Shown piece after piece: positions 45,641 through 63,271 of a stretch of DNA of 64,000 nt (within the stretch, counting starts at the first letter, position 1; every line of letters begins with the position of its first letter). The notes below the pieces were generated by a model. The model saw only the letters and a program-made list of their open reading frames with translations, ran no database searches and had not been told where the DNA came from. The stretch spans positions 1,039,001-1,103,000 of the forward strand of contig CM068593.1 of NCBI GenBank assembly GCA_035048485.1. The letters are read 5' to 3'. This DNA comes from Pteria penguin. Taxonomy: Eukaryota > Mollusca > Bivalvia > Pterioida > Pteriidae. The translations under genes were made by a program, and so were the position numbers.

Positions 45641-46032
45641 TTGCTCGTTGGTGTAAGGGTGTCGTTTGTGTGGGAGGAAACCGCAGTACCCGGAGAAAAC
45701 TCACGAAGACAGGTTGGTGACAGCCTCATCATCTCACGTATCGCATCGGGAATCGAACCCTGAGTACGGCGCCATAAACAGAGAATATACTTAAGTCAAG
45801 TATTTCATTTTAAGTAATTCCATTGTCAAACGTTTAAATAAATTCTCATGCAGAGTGATTTAATTCTATTTATCAATAGAATAAAACTAAATAAAATCCA
45901 AATACCAGCTATCAATTCATTGGTGAACAGAAGAATATGAAATTTTGACTTAAGTATATTCTCAGTTTATGGCGCCGGACCCGGGTTGCATTGGTGAGAA
46001 GCGAGCACACTACCGACTGCGCTACCTGGCTG
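45641..46032 (-). repeat. tRNA-like repeat split by an insertion
   Basis: Sequence around 45670-45767 (GGAGGAAACCGCAGTACCCG, AATCGAACCCTGAGTAC) and 45977-46032 (GGACCCGGGTTGC, CTACCGACTGCGCTACCTGG) reads on the minus strand as tRNA-like halves. They are separated by the 209-bp inverted-repeat element at 45768-45976. The phrase AGGAAACCGCAGTACCCGGA recalls a repeat I know to be widespread in marine invertebrate genomes. Confidence 0.5.
45768..45976. mobile_element. 209-bp MITE with 32-bp inverted ends
   Basis: The first 32 bases (GGCGCCATAAACAGAGAATA, TACTTAAGTCAA) and the last 32 are inverted complements with a single mismatch (ACAGAG versus ACTGAG). The interior is AT-rich and without a gene. 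It splits a tRNA-like repeat. Because GGCGCC is itself palindromic, it may be either the tip of the element or the target duplication. Confidence 0.8.
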
Positions 46033-46063
46033 TTTTATGCGATTATACTAGTTCTGAGCTGAT

Positions 46064-46527
46064 TACTGTCCGCGCCACTCGCTTTGTAAACCGAAAAATC
46101 TGGATTTTCACTTATTTATCTTTAAAATAGTTTTACAAAATTAATATCAATAGACAGATCTTGTTTAGTCGTAACTTTTGGTGTATGTAATATGTTTCTA
46201 CGAAGAAGTAATCGTATTTTATAGGGAAAATTCATTTTAGATAGGGCGTTTTCTATGTTAATTTTGACGTGACGTCGCCGATGTTTAACATTGAGTCTAT
46301 GGGAAACTTGGCGACGTCACGTCAAAATTTAAAATGGAAATCGCCCTATCTAAAATTGATTAATTTCTATAAAATATGAACGCTTCTTCCTACAAACATA
46401 CAGCATACACCAAAAGTTACGACTAAACAAGATCTATTGAATAGTTTTGCCTTTTTGAAATTATTCTGAAGATGAATCACTGAAAATCCAGATTTTCCAG
46501 TTTCCAGAGTGAGTGGCGCGGACAGTA
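46064..46527 (-). mobile_element. TA-flanked foldback MITE, copy 2
   Basis: Same family as 15288-15746, in opposite orientation. Termini CTGTCCGCGCCACTCGCTTT and GAGTGAGTGGCGCGGACAG are flanked by TA on each side. Internal palindrome TTTTGACGTGACGTCGCC / GGCGACGTCACGTCAAAA is near-perfect, so the whole element can fold into one long hairpin. No ORF. Confidence 0.87.
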
Positions 46528-46539
46528 GTCAAAAGACTA

Positions 46540-47105
46540 AAGGCTAATAAACCATACCATACCATACAATAGAATACAATACCATACAGTACCATAGAAT
46601 ACAAAACCTTACCATACAATGCCATACAATACCATACCATACAATATCATACAATACAATACCATACTATATCATATCACACAAATCCATACCATACAAT
46701 ACAATGCCATACCGTGCAATGCCATACCCTGCAATACTATACCACACTTTATCATACCATACAATGTCATACCATACATAACCATACCACACCAAACTAT
46801 ACAATACAACATCATACCATATATACCATACAATACAATACCATATCATACTATATCAACCATACCATACCACACACTACCATACCATACAATACCATAC
46901 CATAAGATACTAAACAATACCTTACTATACAATACAATACAATAAATACCACACCGTGCCATACAATACCATACCTTTACTTTACAATCCTATATCATAC
47001 TATACGATACAAAACAATTCCATACAATACCAAACAATACAATACCATACAATACTGTACATTACCATACAATACTATACAATACCATACAGAACCATAT
47101 AAATT
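46540..47105 (+). repeat. CATAC-type pentamer repeat region
   Basis: About 565 bp of irregular CCATACCATACAATAC text, that is, ATACC/ATACA pentamers with substitutions. All frames crossing it (H-, T-, Y-, I-rich) are repeat products, not genes. Confidence 0.85.
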
Positions 47106-47261
47106 GTAGCAATTAATGCATACGAGCAGTGATTTGAATTACTTACCAATTATACGTATAAGTCTAAAGAATTCGTCGAACGTAAGTTAGTGGGTGCTCA
47201 ACGAAAAACCACGAATATCGGATCCCCTCGAGTCAGGCATTATTTGGTGGTTCGTCGCTTG
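47106..47261. other. Short unique spacer
   Basis: Unremarkable AT-rich sequence between the pentamer repeats and a SINE. Confidence 0.35.
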
Positions 47262-47274
47262 CAAAAGCATTAGA

Positions 47275-47540
47275 TTGATTGGTTGGTTATTGTTTTACGT
47301 CAATCCACGTTTATCTCACGTATATGGTGACGGCATCTGTTTGATGCTTCGCATAGAAACATTTACCTTTGCAACGGACCAACCCGAACACTGAGGGACC
47401 TTTTACGTGCCACGCATGCCGTGACACGGAACCTTGGTTTTTACTGCCTCATCCGAAAGACAGAACACCGGAGGTGGGAGTCGATCCTGGGACCTTCCGG
47501 TCACAAGACGAGCACTTTATTCACTGGTCCACACCGGCTT
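47275..47540 (-). repeat. tRNA-derived SINE, family A
   Basis: Minus-strand copy, head GCCGGTGTGGACCAGTGAAT, B-box region GGATCGACTCCC, body intact, tail (CAATC)n-like. It has a 13-bp target-site duplication with one mismatch: CAAAAGCATTAGA at 47262-47274 and CAAAAACATTAGA at 47541-47553. Confidence 0.92.
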
Positions 47541-47553
47541 CAAAAACATTAGA

Positions 47554-48372
47554 AATGGGGCTCCCCAGCCATACGCATCCGCTCCGAGTTTTAAAAAATG
47601 CTCCATACTTTGATGAGAAATGGCCTAAAACAATTCAAATGTATTATGGAGTATGACTTTGGTTTTATCGTAAGCTATAACGCAAATTTTCAGTCATATA
47701 TTACTAATATTAGTGTAAATATAGGAATATCAACATTTGAATTCACTGGAAAAGCCTACATAGATGGGATATTCTTAACCATTTTCTCATTTTAGGCAAT
47801 TATCATTGAAAAACAAAAGATCGAAAAACAACATTTTACTTAAGAACTGACGAAAAATTCCGAGGAGTATATCTCATGCAAAGTAATTCTGTCCAAGTAA
47901 TCTTAACATTTTTTTGTGAATGAACCCCATGAACATATATATATATATATATTTATAACAATTTTTCAAAGAATAATCTTGTGCATGATCATACATATTG
48001 TTCCCATAGGCGGATCTAGAGATTTTTGAAAAAAAGGGGGGGGGGGGTGTTGCATCCTTCCATATCTAATGTTTTGCACTATTCGGCCCGGAAAAAAAGG
48101 GGGGGGGGTTTGTTGCAGTCCTAAAATTGGTCCATAAATACCTTTTTTGGTAAAAGTTTCCGACAAGAAATCGCCAGTGGTCCCTTATTTTCGACTTAAA
48201 ACTGATTACCGCTTTCAGCCACAAGTTTCTACATTCTTTGACTATAGAATCTCAGATAACCCTTATTTTTTAACTCTTTACTGTTGAGATCTCATTACAA
48301 ATCTTATGCACTTTGGAGGTCTTTACTCGCCATTTGTTATTAACATTTTCTGGTACGTTTGAAAGTTATATT
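47554..48372. other. Gene-free spacer with partial repeats
   Basis: Includes a short (AT)n at 47936-47953. A partial member of the GGATCCAGA-ended family lies at about 48007-48175 (TAGGCGGATCTAGAGATTTT, with CCTTTTTTGGTAAAA also seen at 31562) and contains two G-runs. No gene. Confidence 0.5.
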
Positions 48373-48573
48373 CAGGCGCGTATCCAGAAATTTTGTCAAA
48401 AAAGGGGGGGGGGGGGTTCTACCCCAATGAATTTTCCGAGAGGGGGTCCACCCAATCTATGCTTTTGTGTATAAAATTACTTATTATACATGGAAAATTA
48501 ACAAGAAACGTAATTTTTCGACGAATCTCAGGGTGGATCCAGACTCCGGACTACCCCTCTATATCCGGGCATG
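48373..48573. mobile_element. GCGCGGATCCAGA-ended short element, copy 4
   Basis: Begins CAGGCGCGTATCCAGAAATT and ends TCTATATCCGGGCATG, an imperfect inverted pair. The interior shares CCCCAATGAATTTTCCGAGA, TTTTGTGTATAAAATTACTT and GACGAATCTCAGG with copy 2. A G-run at 48402-48416 probably marks an unstable tract. Confidence 0.72.
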
Positions 48574-48582
48574 ATATTAGTA

Positions 48583-48740
48583 GACCCTTTCACGTTCAAA
48601 TGCGAGACTTACGTTTAGAGTGGCAAATAGACCCTTTCCCTATTACTGCCACGGGACTGACGTTTGACCTTTGATTGTTATACTTATGACATCAAGATCA
48701 ATTGTCCGACATTTCCAACCTTGCGTGACGTCATCAACTA
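48583..48740. repeat. Partial relative of 37020 foldback element
   Basis: Carries TAGACCCTTTCACGTTCAAA and, about 45 bp on, TAGACCCTTTCCCTATTACT, each echoing the left arm of the element at 37020-37190. The right arm is absent or decayed. Confidence 0.4.
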
Positions 48741-48789
48741 CGTATATTGCGCTAAAGTGTATGACATTCGGCGAAAGATAATCGGTGTG

Positions 48790-48944
48790 TTAGGTATTCG
48801 CTTTTCCGCGCAGGCAATCCGAGTTTAATTCCCAGATGGCGCCACAATGCCTTTGAAGTTGATTACTTCCAGCTTCCATATCGTAAAATAACTGGAGAAT
48901 TGTTGAGGTCGACGTCAACTTCCCAACCCAACAACTACAACATA
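48790..48944 (+). repeat. SINE, family B, decayed
   Basis: Shares CGCGCAGGCAATCCGAGTTT (a diverged tRNA-like head), GGCGCCACAATGCCTTTGAA and TCCATATCGTAAAATAACTG with the copies at 59982 and 61302, ending in CCCAACCCAACAAC. Confidence 0.6.
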
Positions 48945-49038
48945 CATGTACATATACGAAAACCATAGAATATAATATATACGGAAACCATAGAATATAA
49001 TATATACGATAACCATTCAATACAATATATACATGTAC

Positions 49039-49387
49039 TATAGGTCTACAGCGATAATATTGCCTATGTTTATAAACACGACGAGTCTAAATTTTATCAT
49101 AACCGGGGAGACAGGTCTATCATGGTCAAATATTCCTAAAAGGTATATTATTATTTTGAATGATAGTAGATTTTCGCCTCAGTTCATGGTAGTGGCGGTG
49201 GCGTAGAGGAAGAATACACCAGTTACCGCTAAGCCACTAAGACTCTTATTATGATGTTTAAAACACGGCCATTTAAATGAATATTGGTATGTATTGAAAG
49301 AAATTAAACATCCCTATAAATTGATAATAGAATCTTGGTTTTGTTTTTTTAAGCCCGGATGAGCACAGTTATCGCTGTAGACCTATA
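49039..49387 (-). mobile_element. 349-bp deletion derivative, TATAGGTCTACAGCGAT family
   Basis: Inverted ends TATAGGTCTACAGCGATAAT and TATCGCTGTAGACCTATA. Internally it matches both flanks and a central piece of the 3.4-kb copy at 21385-24760, read in opposite orientation. It is therefore a short, non-coding relative that presumably moves with help from another element. Confidence 0.8.
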
Positions 49388-49797
49388 CCAACATATAATG
49401 AATAACGAGTAACGATCAGTATCCGCAAATTATCGACCGATTGGTCTTTATGAAGTGGAAACAAAAATGACAAAATCTCTACAAGAAATCCATCTAGATC
49501 TGCTGGTTAATTCCCCTCACTTACTTTCAAAAGACAGAACAATGCCTTGTATGATTCGTTAAGACTGATGAGGGTTTTCACCAGAAACATGCATGTATAC
49601 GGTACCGTGGCGTTGACATAGTATATTGTCCTTACGAATTCTAAGTACTGGAAAAGTTGAATAAAAGTTATCACGCATCGTACAAAAATGTAATATCTAT
49701 GTGATTTTTATTTATTTATTTATTTGTTTATTTTTATTATTTTTCTTTGTTTCTTTCTTTCTTTCCTTCTTTTTTTTTTCTTTATTTATTTATTTAC

Positions 49798-49861
<64 letters not shown>

Positions 49862-51284
49862 AATTGTTATTATTATTATTATGTATTTTGTTATTTATTT
49901 ATTTTATTATTAATATTATTATTATTTCATTTATATATTTATTTATTTTATTCTATTCATCTAGTATTTATTCATTATCATTTTTATTTTTATTTTTATA
50001 TTTATTTATATATTCATCAAATATTATTATTACTTTGGGGTTTTTTTTTTGTTTGTTTGTTTGTTTGTTTGTTTGGTTTTTTTTGTTTTTGTTTGTTTGT
50101 TTGTTTGTTTGTTTGTTTGGTTTTTTTTGTTTTGTTTTTTGTTTGTTTGTTTGTTTGTTTTTTGGGGCGGGGGGGGGGCGCTTGATTGCGTTCTTATTGT
50201 TTTACGTCACTTCACGATTATTTCACTTAGGGTGTTAACAAATCGAAGGCAATTTTTGCAGAGAACAAAATATATGTATATATGTATAAATCTCTACGTT
50301 ATCTTAGCTCAATGGGTTGCCGTCCTGTTTTTATCCGGTTCCTGAAGCATTTGTATATTATTATTTTGTATATTATTATTTTGTATATTATTATTTACTT
50401 CTCACAACTCTTCTCCACTTTTTCGTGACCACCATTTTATTATCTCTAATTCATATCATCCAATGAGAATGACTTTGAAGGCATACGACGAACGATAATA
50501 AAACCTTTGACTAACCAAGATTTACGATGTTTGTGGTAAACGTTAAATTGTTAATTTATGGTAATATGTTATTTCAATCGATGAAACACGAAAGGTTTTC
50601 GTGACAATGGAACATATTTTCACTCAATGAATAATCTCGTTTATAAAACAGCCAGATTCATGACTCAAACCTCACCACGATCGTCACGCACAGGTTACCC
50701 CCCCACATTTACACCAATCAACGATTATCATTTTTATTATCCAAGTAATCACTTTTAATGACATTTTAATTTTCAGTAAAATACTTCGTGTCGATTGGAA
50801 ATATATTTCAGCGTTAAACACACGATTATGATAATAAGGTAAATCTGTTATATAGGTAATCTCAAAGAACAGGCCGCGAGTAAAATTTCCATTGTCTGTA
50901 TTTTCTTACAAAATAAACCTTTCTATAACGGTCACCACTGTATAAAGGTCACTTTTAACTAATCCCTAAAGTGACCACTATAAACAAATTAGAGTGTACT
51001 GCGCATGTGTCCGGCGGTTGTTTTCTGTTCAGGGGGAGAAGCTCCCCCTTTCCTTTAATTGCTTTTTGTTTATTTCATGGAGTGGCTGGTTTTATATATT
51101 GTCAGCTTTGAATAAAAGTAATTTTAAAATTTTCTTTTAAGCGAGTGCATGGCGGTTTTGTTCCCTTCAAATGGGAGAATCTTTTTTTTTCCTACGGTGG
51201 GTAGTGTTTAGTCGTTTGGTAAATCTGAGTACTAAGAGAAAACCACTTTCACCATGGAAATTATAGAAGAAACCGGAATATTCA
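49388..51284. other. Gene-free spacer with ATT and TTTG tracts
   Basis: Contains (ATT)n at 49797-49885 and T-rich text to 50040. (TTTG)n at 50048-50162 is followed by a G-run and then a 45-bp SINE 3' scrap at about 50183-50227 (TTTTACGTCACTTCACGATT). The long tyrosine-, isoleucine- or cysteine-rich frames here are translations of these repeats. 50228-51284 is AT-rich with no gene. Confidence 0.6.
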
Positions 51285-51660
51285 GAGCTTCATTGTGTGA
51301 TGGACAGCAACGTTCTCAGAGGTAACCCGAACAGGGCTTCGTTATAAGATGACAAACGAAGTTATCCGATGTAACCCGATTAGATCTTCATTAGGTGATG
51401 GAAAGCGAACTTTTCAGAGGAAACCCGAACAGAGCTTCGTTATGTGATGCAAAGTGATCAGAGGTAGCCTGAACAAAGCTTCATTATGTGATGGAAAGCG
51501 AGGTTCTGAGAGGCAAGACGAACAGAGCTTCGTTATGTGATGGAAAGCTAAGTCTCAAAGGTAACCCGAACAGAGCTTCGTTATGTGATGGAAAGTGAAG
51601 TTATCAGAGGTAACCCGAACAGAGCCACGTTTTGTGATAGAAAGTTCTGAGAGGTAACCA
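51285..51660 (+). repeat. 49-bp minisatellite
   Basis: About seven diverged copies of a 49-bp unit (GAGGTAACCCGAACAGAGCT, TCGTTATGTGATGGAAAGCG). The core AACCCGA recurs at 51324, 51373 and 51422. Indels break any frame. Confidence 0.85.
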
Positions 51661-52975
51661 CAGACGGTGGCGAACCTTCCTATCGGCTCCCACATAGAGA
51701 GAAAAAGGGGGGATGGGGTTGTGAGTTTTTGTACTTCGATTTTTCTCATTGCTCCACTCTTTCTCCCAGCACATGAAGTAGCTTGAACAATCAAACAATA
51801 TGATAATGGTTGGTAATGGTTTATTTGTGTCCAAATTTCATGGTCATGGTGCAAAAGTGTATGTACAATAAACAAGAAACAAGAAATATACATATATGCA
51901 TATATACATGTCATTCGCATAGGTAAAACAAAGAAAAAAATGCTTTCAGCATCACGTTATCAGATTTCGTATAATGAAGGCATAGACAACAGACTGGATT
52001 TTGATGAGAAAGAGAAGGGGGGGGGGTGGATTGGGGGACATTGACAAAGTGACAAATTAGATGAGTCGATTATAAACATTATTATCACGTGTTTAAAAAT
52101 AAACTTCATTACATGTTTAATGTTTAACCTAGATGTACCAGATCAATGCACCGTGTGCACGTTTAACAAAATTAAAATTATTAAAGTTATAAGATGATAA
52201 ATGAAGACAATGTTAACGACATCTATAGATCGTTGATATTATGGAATTCATAAATATGTGTTCTTATAATATAAATGGGGTAACTTACATAAATATACCG
52301 CTTGTTAATTCTCGAGTTCTGTACAATTGTGATTCTAAATCTTTCCATGCAATCAACAGAAATCCCCGCTTGAAAAATTCATACCACATTTTTCAATGGA
52401 ATTTCAAATAATGTAAGGATCATTTTATATGTTTACATAAAGAACCAGGATATATTTTCTTAATATTTCAGGATTTATGGCCCAATATTTATGTGTATTG
52501 CCATCAATATTCGCCTATTCACTGCCTTGAGTTGTCTGCTCTTGACAAGAAATCTCTCGCTTTCTTCCCATAACGGTGAGATTTATAACGTTGACTGCTA
52601 CTTGACCATATCTTATGGTCAGTGTCCAGATAAACAAAAGTAAAAAAAAAAAATGATAATCAACAGTCATTGTAGATCTTTCATATCGACCTTCTCTCAC
52701 TTCCGCTTACACCTTAATCATCAAGGGCAGATTACTAACCGTATTGAATTGTCAGTTAAAGATATCAAGCACGCTTACAGCAAAATTGTAGAAGCACCTT
52801 TTCAAAGTGAAGGCATTGTTGTTTTTTTTTTTTTGTGTGTGTCATTCCTTACCATGCACGTGAGCACATTCAATGCTAGCAGACAAGCCATGTGATCGCG
52901 CTATGTATGCATAATTAGAGTCACGTGACTAAAGTCAGTATCTACAAGTCACGTGATACAGGATTACAGTCACAT
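51661..52975. other. 3' flank of ankyrin gene 2, gene-free
   Basis: AT-rich with a G-run at about 52018-52027 and a T-run at about 52822-52834. A 121-codon minus frame at 51555-51920 runs into the 49-bp repeats and shows no domain. CACGTGA recurs at 52922, 52952 and nearby. No clear polyadenylation signal was identified for the minus-strand gene. Confidence 0.5.
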
Positions 52976-57716
<4,741 letters not shown>

Positions 57717-57766
57717 CTCCTGCTTGGTTTCGTTTCTCGCTGAATTCCTTTGAAAATCCGTCTTGG

Positions 57767-57775
57767 TATTTTATG
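57767..57775 (-). promoter_or_regulatory. TATA-like box of ankyrin gene 2
   Basis: CATAAAATA on the minus strand, 51-59 bp before the ATG. Ankyrin gene 1 has ATAAAAGG at the matching distance. Inference only. Confidence 0.4.
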
Positions 57776-59180
<1,405 letters not shown>

Positions 59181-59329
59181 CGACGACGACGACGACGACG
59201 ATGATGATGATAACGATGATGATGATGATAATGATGATGATGATAACGATGCTGATTGTGGTGGTGATGATAGTGAGATGATGATGATGATGCTGGTGGT
59301 GGAGGTGGTGATGATGAAGATGATGATGG

Positions 59330-59366
<37 letters not shown>

Positions 59367-59486
59367 AACGATGATGATTGTGGTGGTGATGATAGTGAGA
59401 TGATGATGATGATGCTGGTGGTGATGGTGGTGATGATGAAGATGATGATGATGATGAGGAGGAGGAGGAGGAGGAGGAGGAGGAGG
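59181..59486 (+). repeat. GAT/GAC trinucleotide tract
   Basis: About 300 bp of ACG, GAT and GAG trinucleotides (GATGATGATGATAACGATGA and variants) with a duplicated internal block (TGATTGTGGTGGTGATGATA at about 59253 and 59374). Frames read poly-Ser, -His or -Ile; no gene. Confidence 0.9.
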
Positions 59487-59657
59487 ACCACCTCCCTCTT
59501 TTTCGCCACAAATTTACAAGGCATAAATATGATAAGCTTGAAAACACTCCAATATTATGAGAATCGACTTTCACATCCGCCATCATGTCGTAAAATATTC
59601 ATCATCTGTAATTTTTTTCATCTGTGATATTTATCGTCTTCATGTCTGCAGTCTGCA

Positions 59658-59813
<156 letters not shown>

Positions 59814-59981
59814 CGGTATGGCCAGATTACAAGGCAAATTCCAAATAAAGGCCACAGCAACAAGACAAGGTCGGACGGACAATGCAAATCTGTAGACCAG
59901 AATTGCTTTACAATCCGGGCAACTACAATGTGCAAAGTATAATACAAAGACGGAGTAGCTTTATCTTAAAAGGACAAGCTA

Positions 59982-60145
59982 AGAGGCCGAGGTTAAGCGC
60001 TTGGCTTGCGGCGCCGACGATTCACGTTCGATTCCCGGGTTGCGCCACAATGTTTAAGAGGTTGGTAACCTCCTTCTTCCATGTCGCGATATAACTGAAA
60101 TATTGTTGTAAGCGACGTAAAACCCCAATCAACCAACCAACCAAC
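59982..60145 (+). repeat. tRNA-derived SINE, family B
   Basis: Head GAGGCCGAGGTTAAGCGCTT and B-box-like CGTTCGATTCCCGGG. The body includes GCCACAATGTTTAAGAGGTT and CGCGATATAACTGAAATATT, and the tail is AATCAACCAACCAACCAAC. Best-preserved member of this family in the window. Confidence 0.85.
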
Positions 60146-60149
60146 TAAG

Positions 60150-60345
60150 GGGCCGTGAGGCTTCGGGTTCGAGCTCCACAACTAATCAGCGTCGTAGCTT
60201 TCGATCACGTGTAAAATGATCCCCGCCGCTTCTAGTGGGTCCGCTGCAAAGGTCTTTTTTTAATTACTACAAAATACATTGAGTAAATGCCATCACAATA
60301 AACATGAAATGATCTTATTGTGAAGTAAATCAACAACCCTAACCC
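60150..60345 (+). repeat. Diverged tRNA-like SINE abutting family B copy
   Basis: Starts directly after the family B tail with GGGCCGTGAGGCTTCGGGTTCGAGCTCC (GGTTCGAG is a B box). It continues with CGCCGCTTCTAGTGGGTCCG, CTGCAAAGGTC and CATGAAATGATCTTATTGTG, which are diverged forms of the family A body. Confidence 0.55.
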
Positions 60346-60690
60346 CCCCCCCCTCCCCCCAATCCCTTCCTACAACAACAACAACAACCAAAAAAAAAAA
60401 ATTATAATAATAGTAAAATGAAAAAAAACCAAAAACAAATAACTGATAATAATAATAATCCCTTACAAGTAATACAGAATTACATCAGCCCATTTAGCTG
60501 TTTACCTTTTCCCTTCCTGAAACTATACAAAATAATCTGGTTAGAAAGAAGTACATATGTTCAGCATATAGATGTCCGTGTAGGGGAGGTGAATATTCCG
60601 TGTCCGGTGATGACTCTTCTGACCTCAAGGTATTATGTGATGTTCCTTGTAGACGCAATGATGTTTACATCAAAGCGGTGCAAGGTAATA
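60346..60690. other. Gene-free spacer with C, A and AAT runs
   Basis: C-run near 60345-60359, ACA and A runs and an AAT tract to about 60460; then unique sequence. No gene. Confidence 0.45.
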
Positions 60691-60758
60691 ATATAACGAG
60701 GGTCAGTACATTGTATATTCTCTATACACTATGGTCAAGTAAAAGGGAGAGAGAGAGA

Positions 60759-60793
<35 letters not shown>

Positions 60794-61047
60794 GGAGAGA
60801 GAAGAGGGTGGGGTGGAGAGACCTGAATACGATTGTTTATACACTATGGTTACGTATAACAAGAGAGAGAGAGAGAGAGGGGGGGGGGGGGTGGGGATTG
60901 GAGACCTCTACATGATCCTCTATACACTATGCTTACGTATAACAAGAGAGGGAGAGAGAGAGAGAGAGAGAGAGGGAAGTGAGAGGGGGGGGGGGGATAG
61001 ACCTGTACACGATTCTCTATACTCTATACACTATGCTTACGTATAAC

Positions 61048-61109
<62 letters not shown>

Positions 61110-61245
61110 AGTGTGGAGGGGGGGGGGGGGCGATAGACCTGTACACGATTCTCTATACACTATGGTTACGTATAACGAGAGATAGAGAAGGAAAGGGGTG
61201 GTGTAGAGACCTGTACACGATCCTCTAAACACTATGCTTTCGTAT

Positions 61246-61289
<44 letters not shown>

Positions 61290-61590
61290 GAAAGAAGGGG
61301 GGTTGGTTGGTTGATTGGTGTTTTACGTCGCATCCAACAATTTTTCAGTTATATCACGACATGGAAGCAGGAATTGAACTCGGATCGTCGACCCCGCAAG
61401 CCGAGCGCTTAACCACTACACCAAGCCTGCCCCAGGGGGGTCGGGGAGACCTGTACACGATTCTCTATACACTATGCTTACGTACAACGAGAGAGACAGA
61501 GAGAGAGATAGAGAGAGAGGGAAGTGAGGGGGGATAGACCTGTACACGATTCTCTATACAATGGTTACGTATTACAAGAGAGAGTGCATA
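60691..61590 (+). repeat. Compound satellite: 45-bp core plus (GA)n
   Basis: A core of about 45 bp (AGACCTGTACACGATTCTCT, ATACACTATGCTTACGTATA, ACAAG) recurs near 60719, 60838, 60919, 61020, 61152, 61227, 61463 and 61551. Each is followed by a (GA)n tract of different length and usually a G-run. A family B SINE interrupts it at 61302-61433. Translated frames are repeat products. Confidence 0.88.
61302..61433 (-). repeat. tRNA-derived SINE, family B, short
   Basis: Minus-strand copy (head GGCTTGGTGTAGTGGTTAAG, A-box-like; body lacking the GAGGTTGGTAACC part; tail complementary to GGTTGGTTGGTTGATTGG). It is inserted in the compound satellite between G-runs, so the target duplication is not resolvable. 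Confidence 0.8.
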
Positions 61591-61676
61591 TAAATCTATC
61601 ATAAATTTTGTATAACAACGGTAAGTAAAAAAAAAAAAAAATAGAAAAAAAGATATAGAAGGAAGAAAGTAGATAT

Positions 61677-61745
61677 CAAATATCCAGGAATCGAACCCTG
61701 GATCCACCGCTATCAAGACAGATGCTCTTACCACTGAGCTATCTG
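61677..61745 (-). tRNA. tRNA-like sequence, probably non-functional
   Basis: On the minus strand there is an A box TAGCTCAGTGGTAAGAGC and a B box GGTTCGATTCC at normal distance. An anticodon-loop-like CTTGATA would give anticodon TGA. However, the 5-bp anticodon stem does not pair (TCTGT against GCGGT), the T stem has mismatches and the acceptor stem pairs only if shifted. So this is more likely a tRNA pseudogene or SINE head than a working tRNA. Confidence 0.4.
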
Positions 61746-63090
61746 AAATAATTTCCTGAATAAATATTGGTTAAACCAAGTATAAAAGAAGGAATATATG
61801 AAAATTGTTATACATTATGTATACAAATAAGGTTGATTAGTGTAAAGCCAAAGCAATATAGGAAGATTATTATGAACGTGTACACAGATATGAATAATTC
61901 GGAAATAAAACGTCAAAGGTCATATATATACACAAGATTGTCTAAGTGTTAACGAGTACAAATTCTTAATTTTATAGCATGGGAAATAAATTTACTTAAA
62001 CCACACAATTCTTTGATATACTGTGAAACAAATGTTAAACATACGCAAAACAAGGTGGTCACGTGTTCATGACTGCCTCCCACGCCCATAATGAATCAAG
62101 ATGAATGAATTAAAGGGGATTACGTTAGCATTATTTATGTAAACGCCATGGGTCTCATTTGAGGTATCAACGTACGTAGCTATAAGTTTTTCCGTGGGGC
62201 TACATGTTGATGAATTGAGAAGTCTCTATGAAAAAAGAATACCATTGGAAGTCTCCTTTACATTTTACTAAAAAAGATTTTTTCCATGCTTTTTTTCATT
62301 CCTTCAAACTAAGCGACGGGCGGTTTATGCCAAGTTCGAGGTTGCTGTTGTTCTTTATTTTATTTATTTGTACTTTTTATTTATTTATTTATTCATTCAT
62401 TTTGGTGTCATGGATATCTCAAAGGTAAGGAAAGTGTAATACAAAAATCACTTCAGAATTGAAACTTCTCAACACTCGATATTTTGTGCATGTTGACTAC
62501 TAATATTACTTTTCTAGTCTGCAGTGTGACGTACGGAAATTACTTTTGTAGCGTAATTTTATCTGTCCGTCTGCAGTACATGTACAGAAATTATTTTTCT
62601 AACGTCTGTCTGTCTCTCCGTGTGCAGTGCGCGGAAATTACTATTCTAGCGTCCGTCTGTCTGTCCGTTTGGTACATGTAGGGGTCACACTTTAGAATAT
62701 GAAAAACACCCTAGTGATTTATTCTTATCAGGAAATGTCCATCTCCAAAAACACGCAGTCATGTGATTTTCACATAGGGTTCCTCCGCGATGAGCATCTA
62801 TTGACAAGAGAAAGTCTAAGACAAGAATACGCTTAATTTCCTTAATGAGAAATCCACACGATTATGTATCCATATGCTACAGCCTCATGCGCAATGTATT
62901 TTAAGGTTGTAAGGTGCAGACATCAATTTCATCACGTCTAGAATCGGGACCATGCCGTGGTACAAGGTCATGGAAAAAATCCTTCGGACCACGTCAACCG
63001 GTCATGGTAACCACAAATAATTCATATCAGAATTTATTATTATTATTATTATTTTTTGCTAGAGTTGTTCACGGAAAAAACAGAAACGTT
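61746..63090. other. Gene-free spacer
   Basis: AT-rich sequence. At about 62515-62690 a loosely repeated GAAATTACTTTTCTAGCGTC / CTGTCCGTCTGCAGTACATG text occurs three times with about 55-60-bp spacing, a small decayed tandem repeat. ATT tract at about 63035-63053. No gene. Confidence 0.5.
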
Positions 63091-63094
63091 TTGC

Positions 63095-63203
<109 letters not shown>

Positions 63204-63235
63204 TATAATGTTTGAAGTGAAGCCATAATTAGTAT

Positions 63236-63238
<3 letters not shown>

Positions 63239-63271
<33 letters not shown>

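Noticed and set aside
49724..50345. 153-163-codon frames rich in I/Y/F/C with apparent membrane helices
   Set aside because: Produced by ATT and TTTG microsatellites.
51555..51920. 121-codon minus-strand frame
   Set aside because: Its end lies within the 49-bp minisatellite and no domain is visible.
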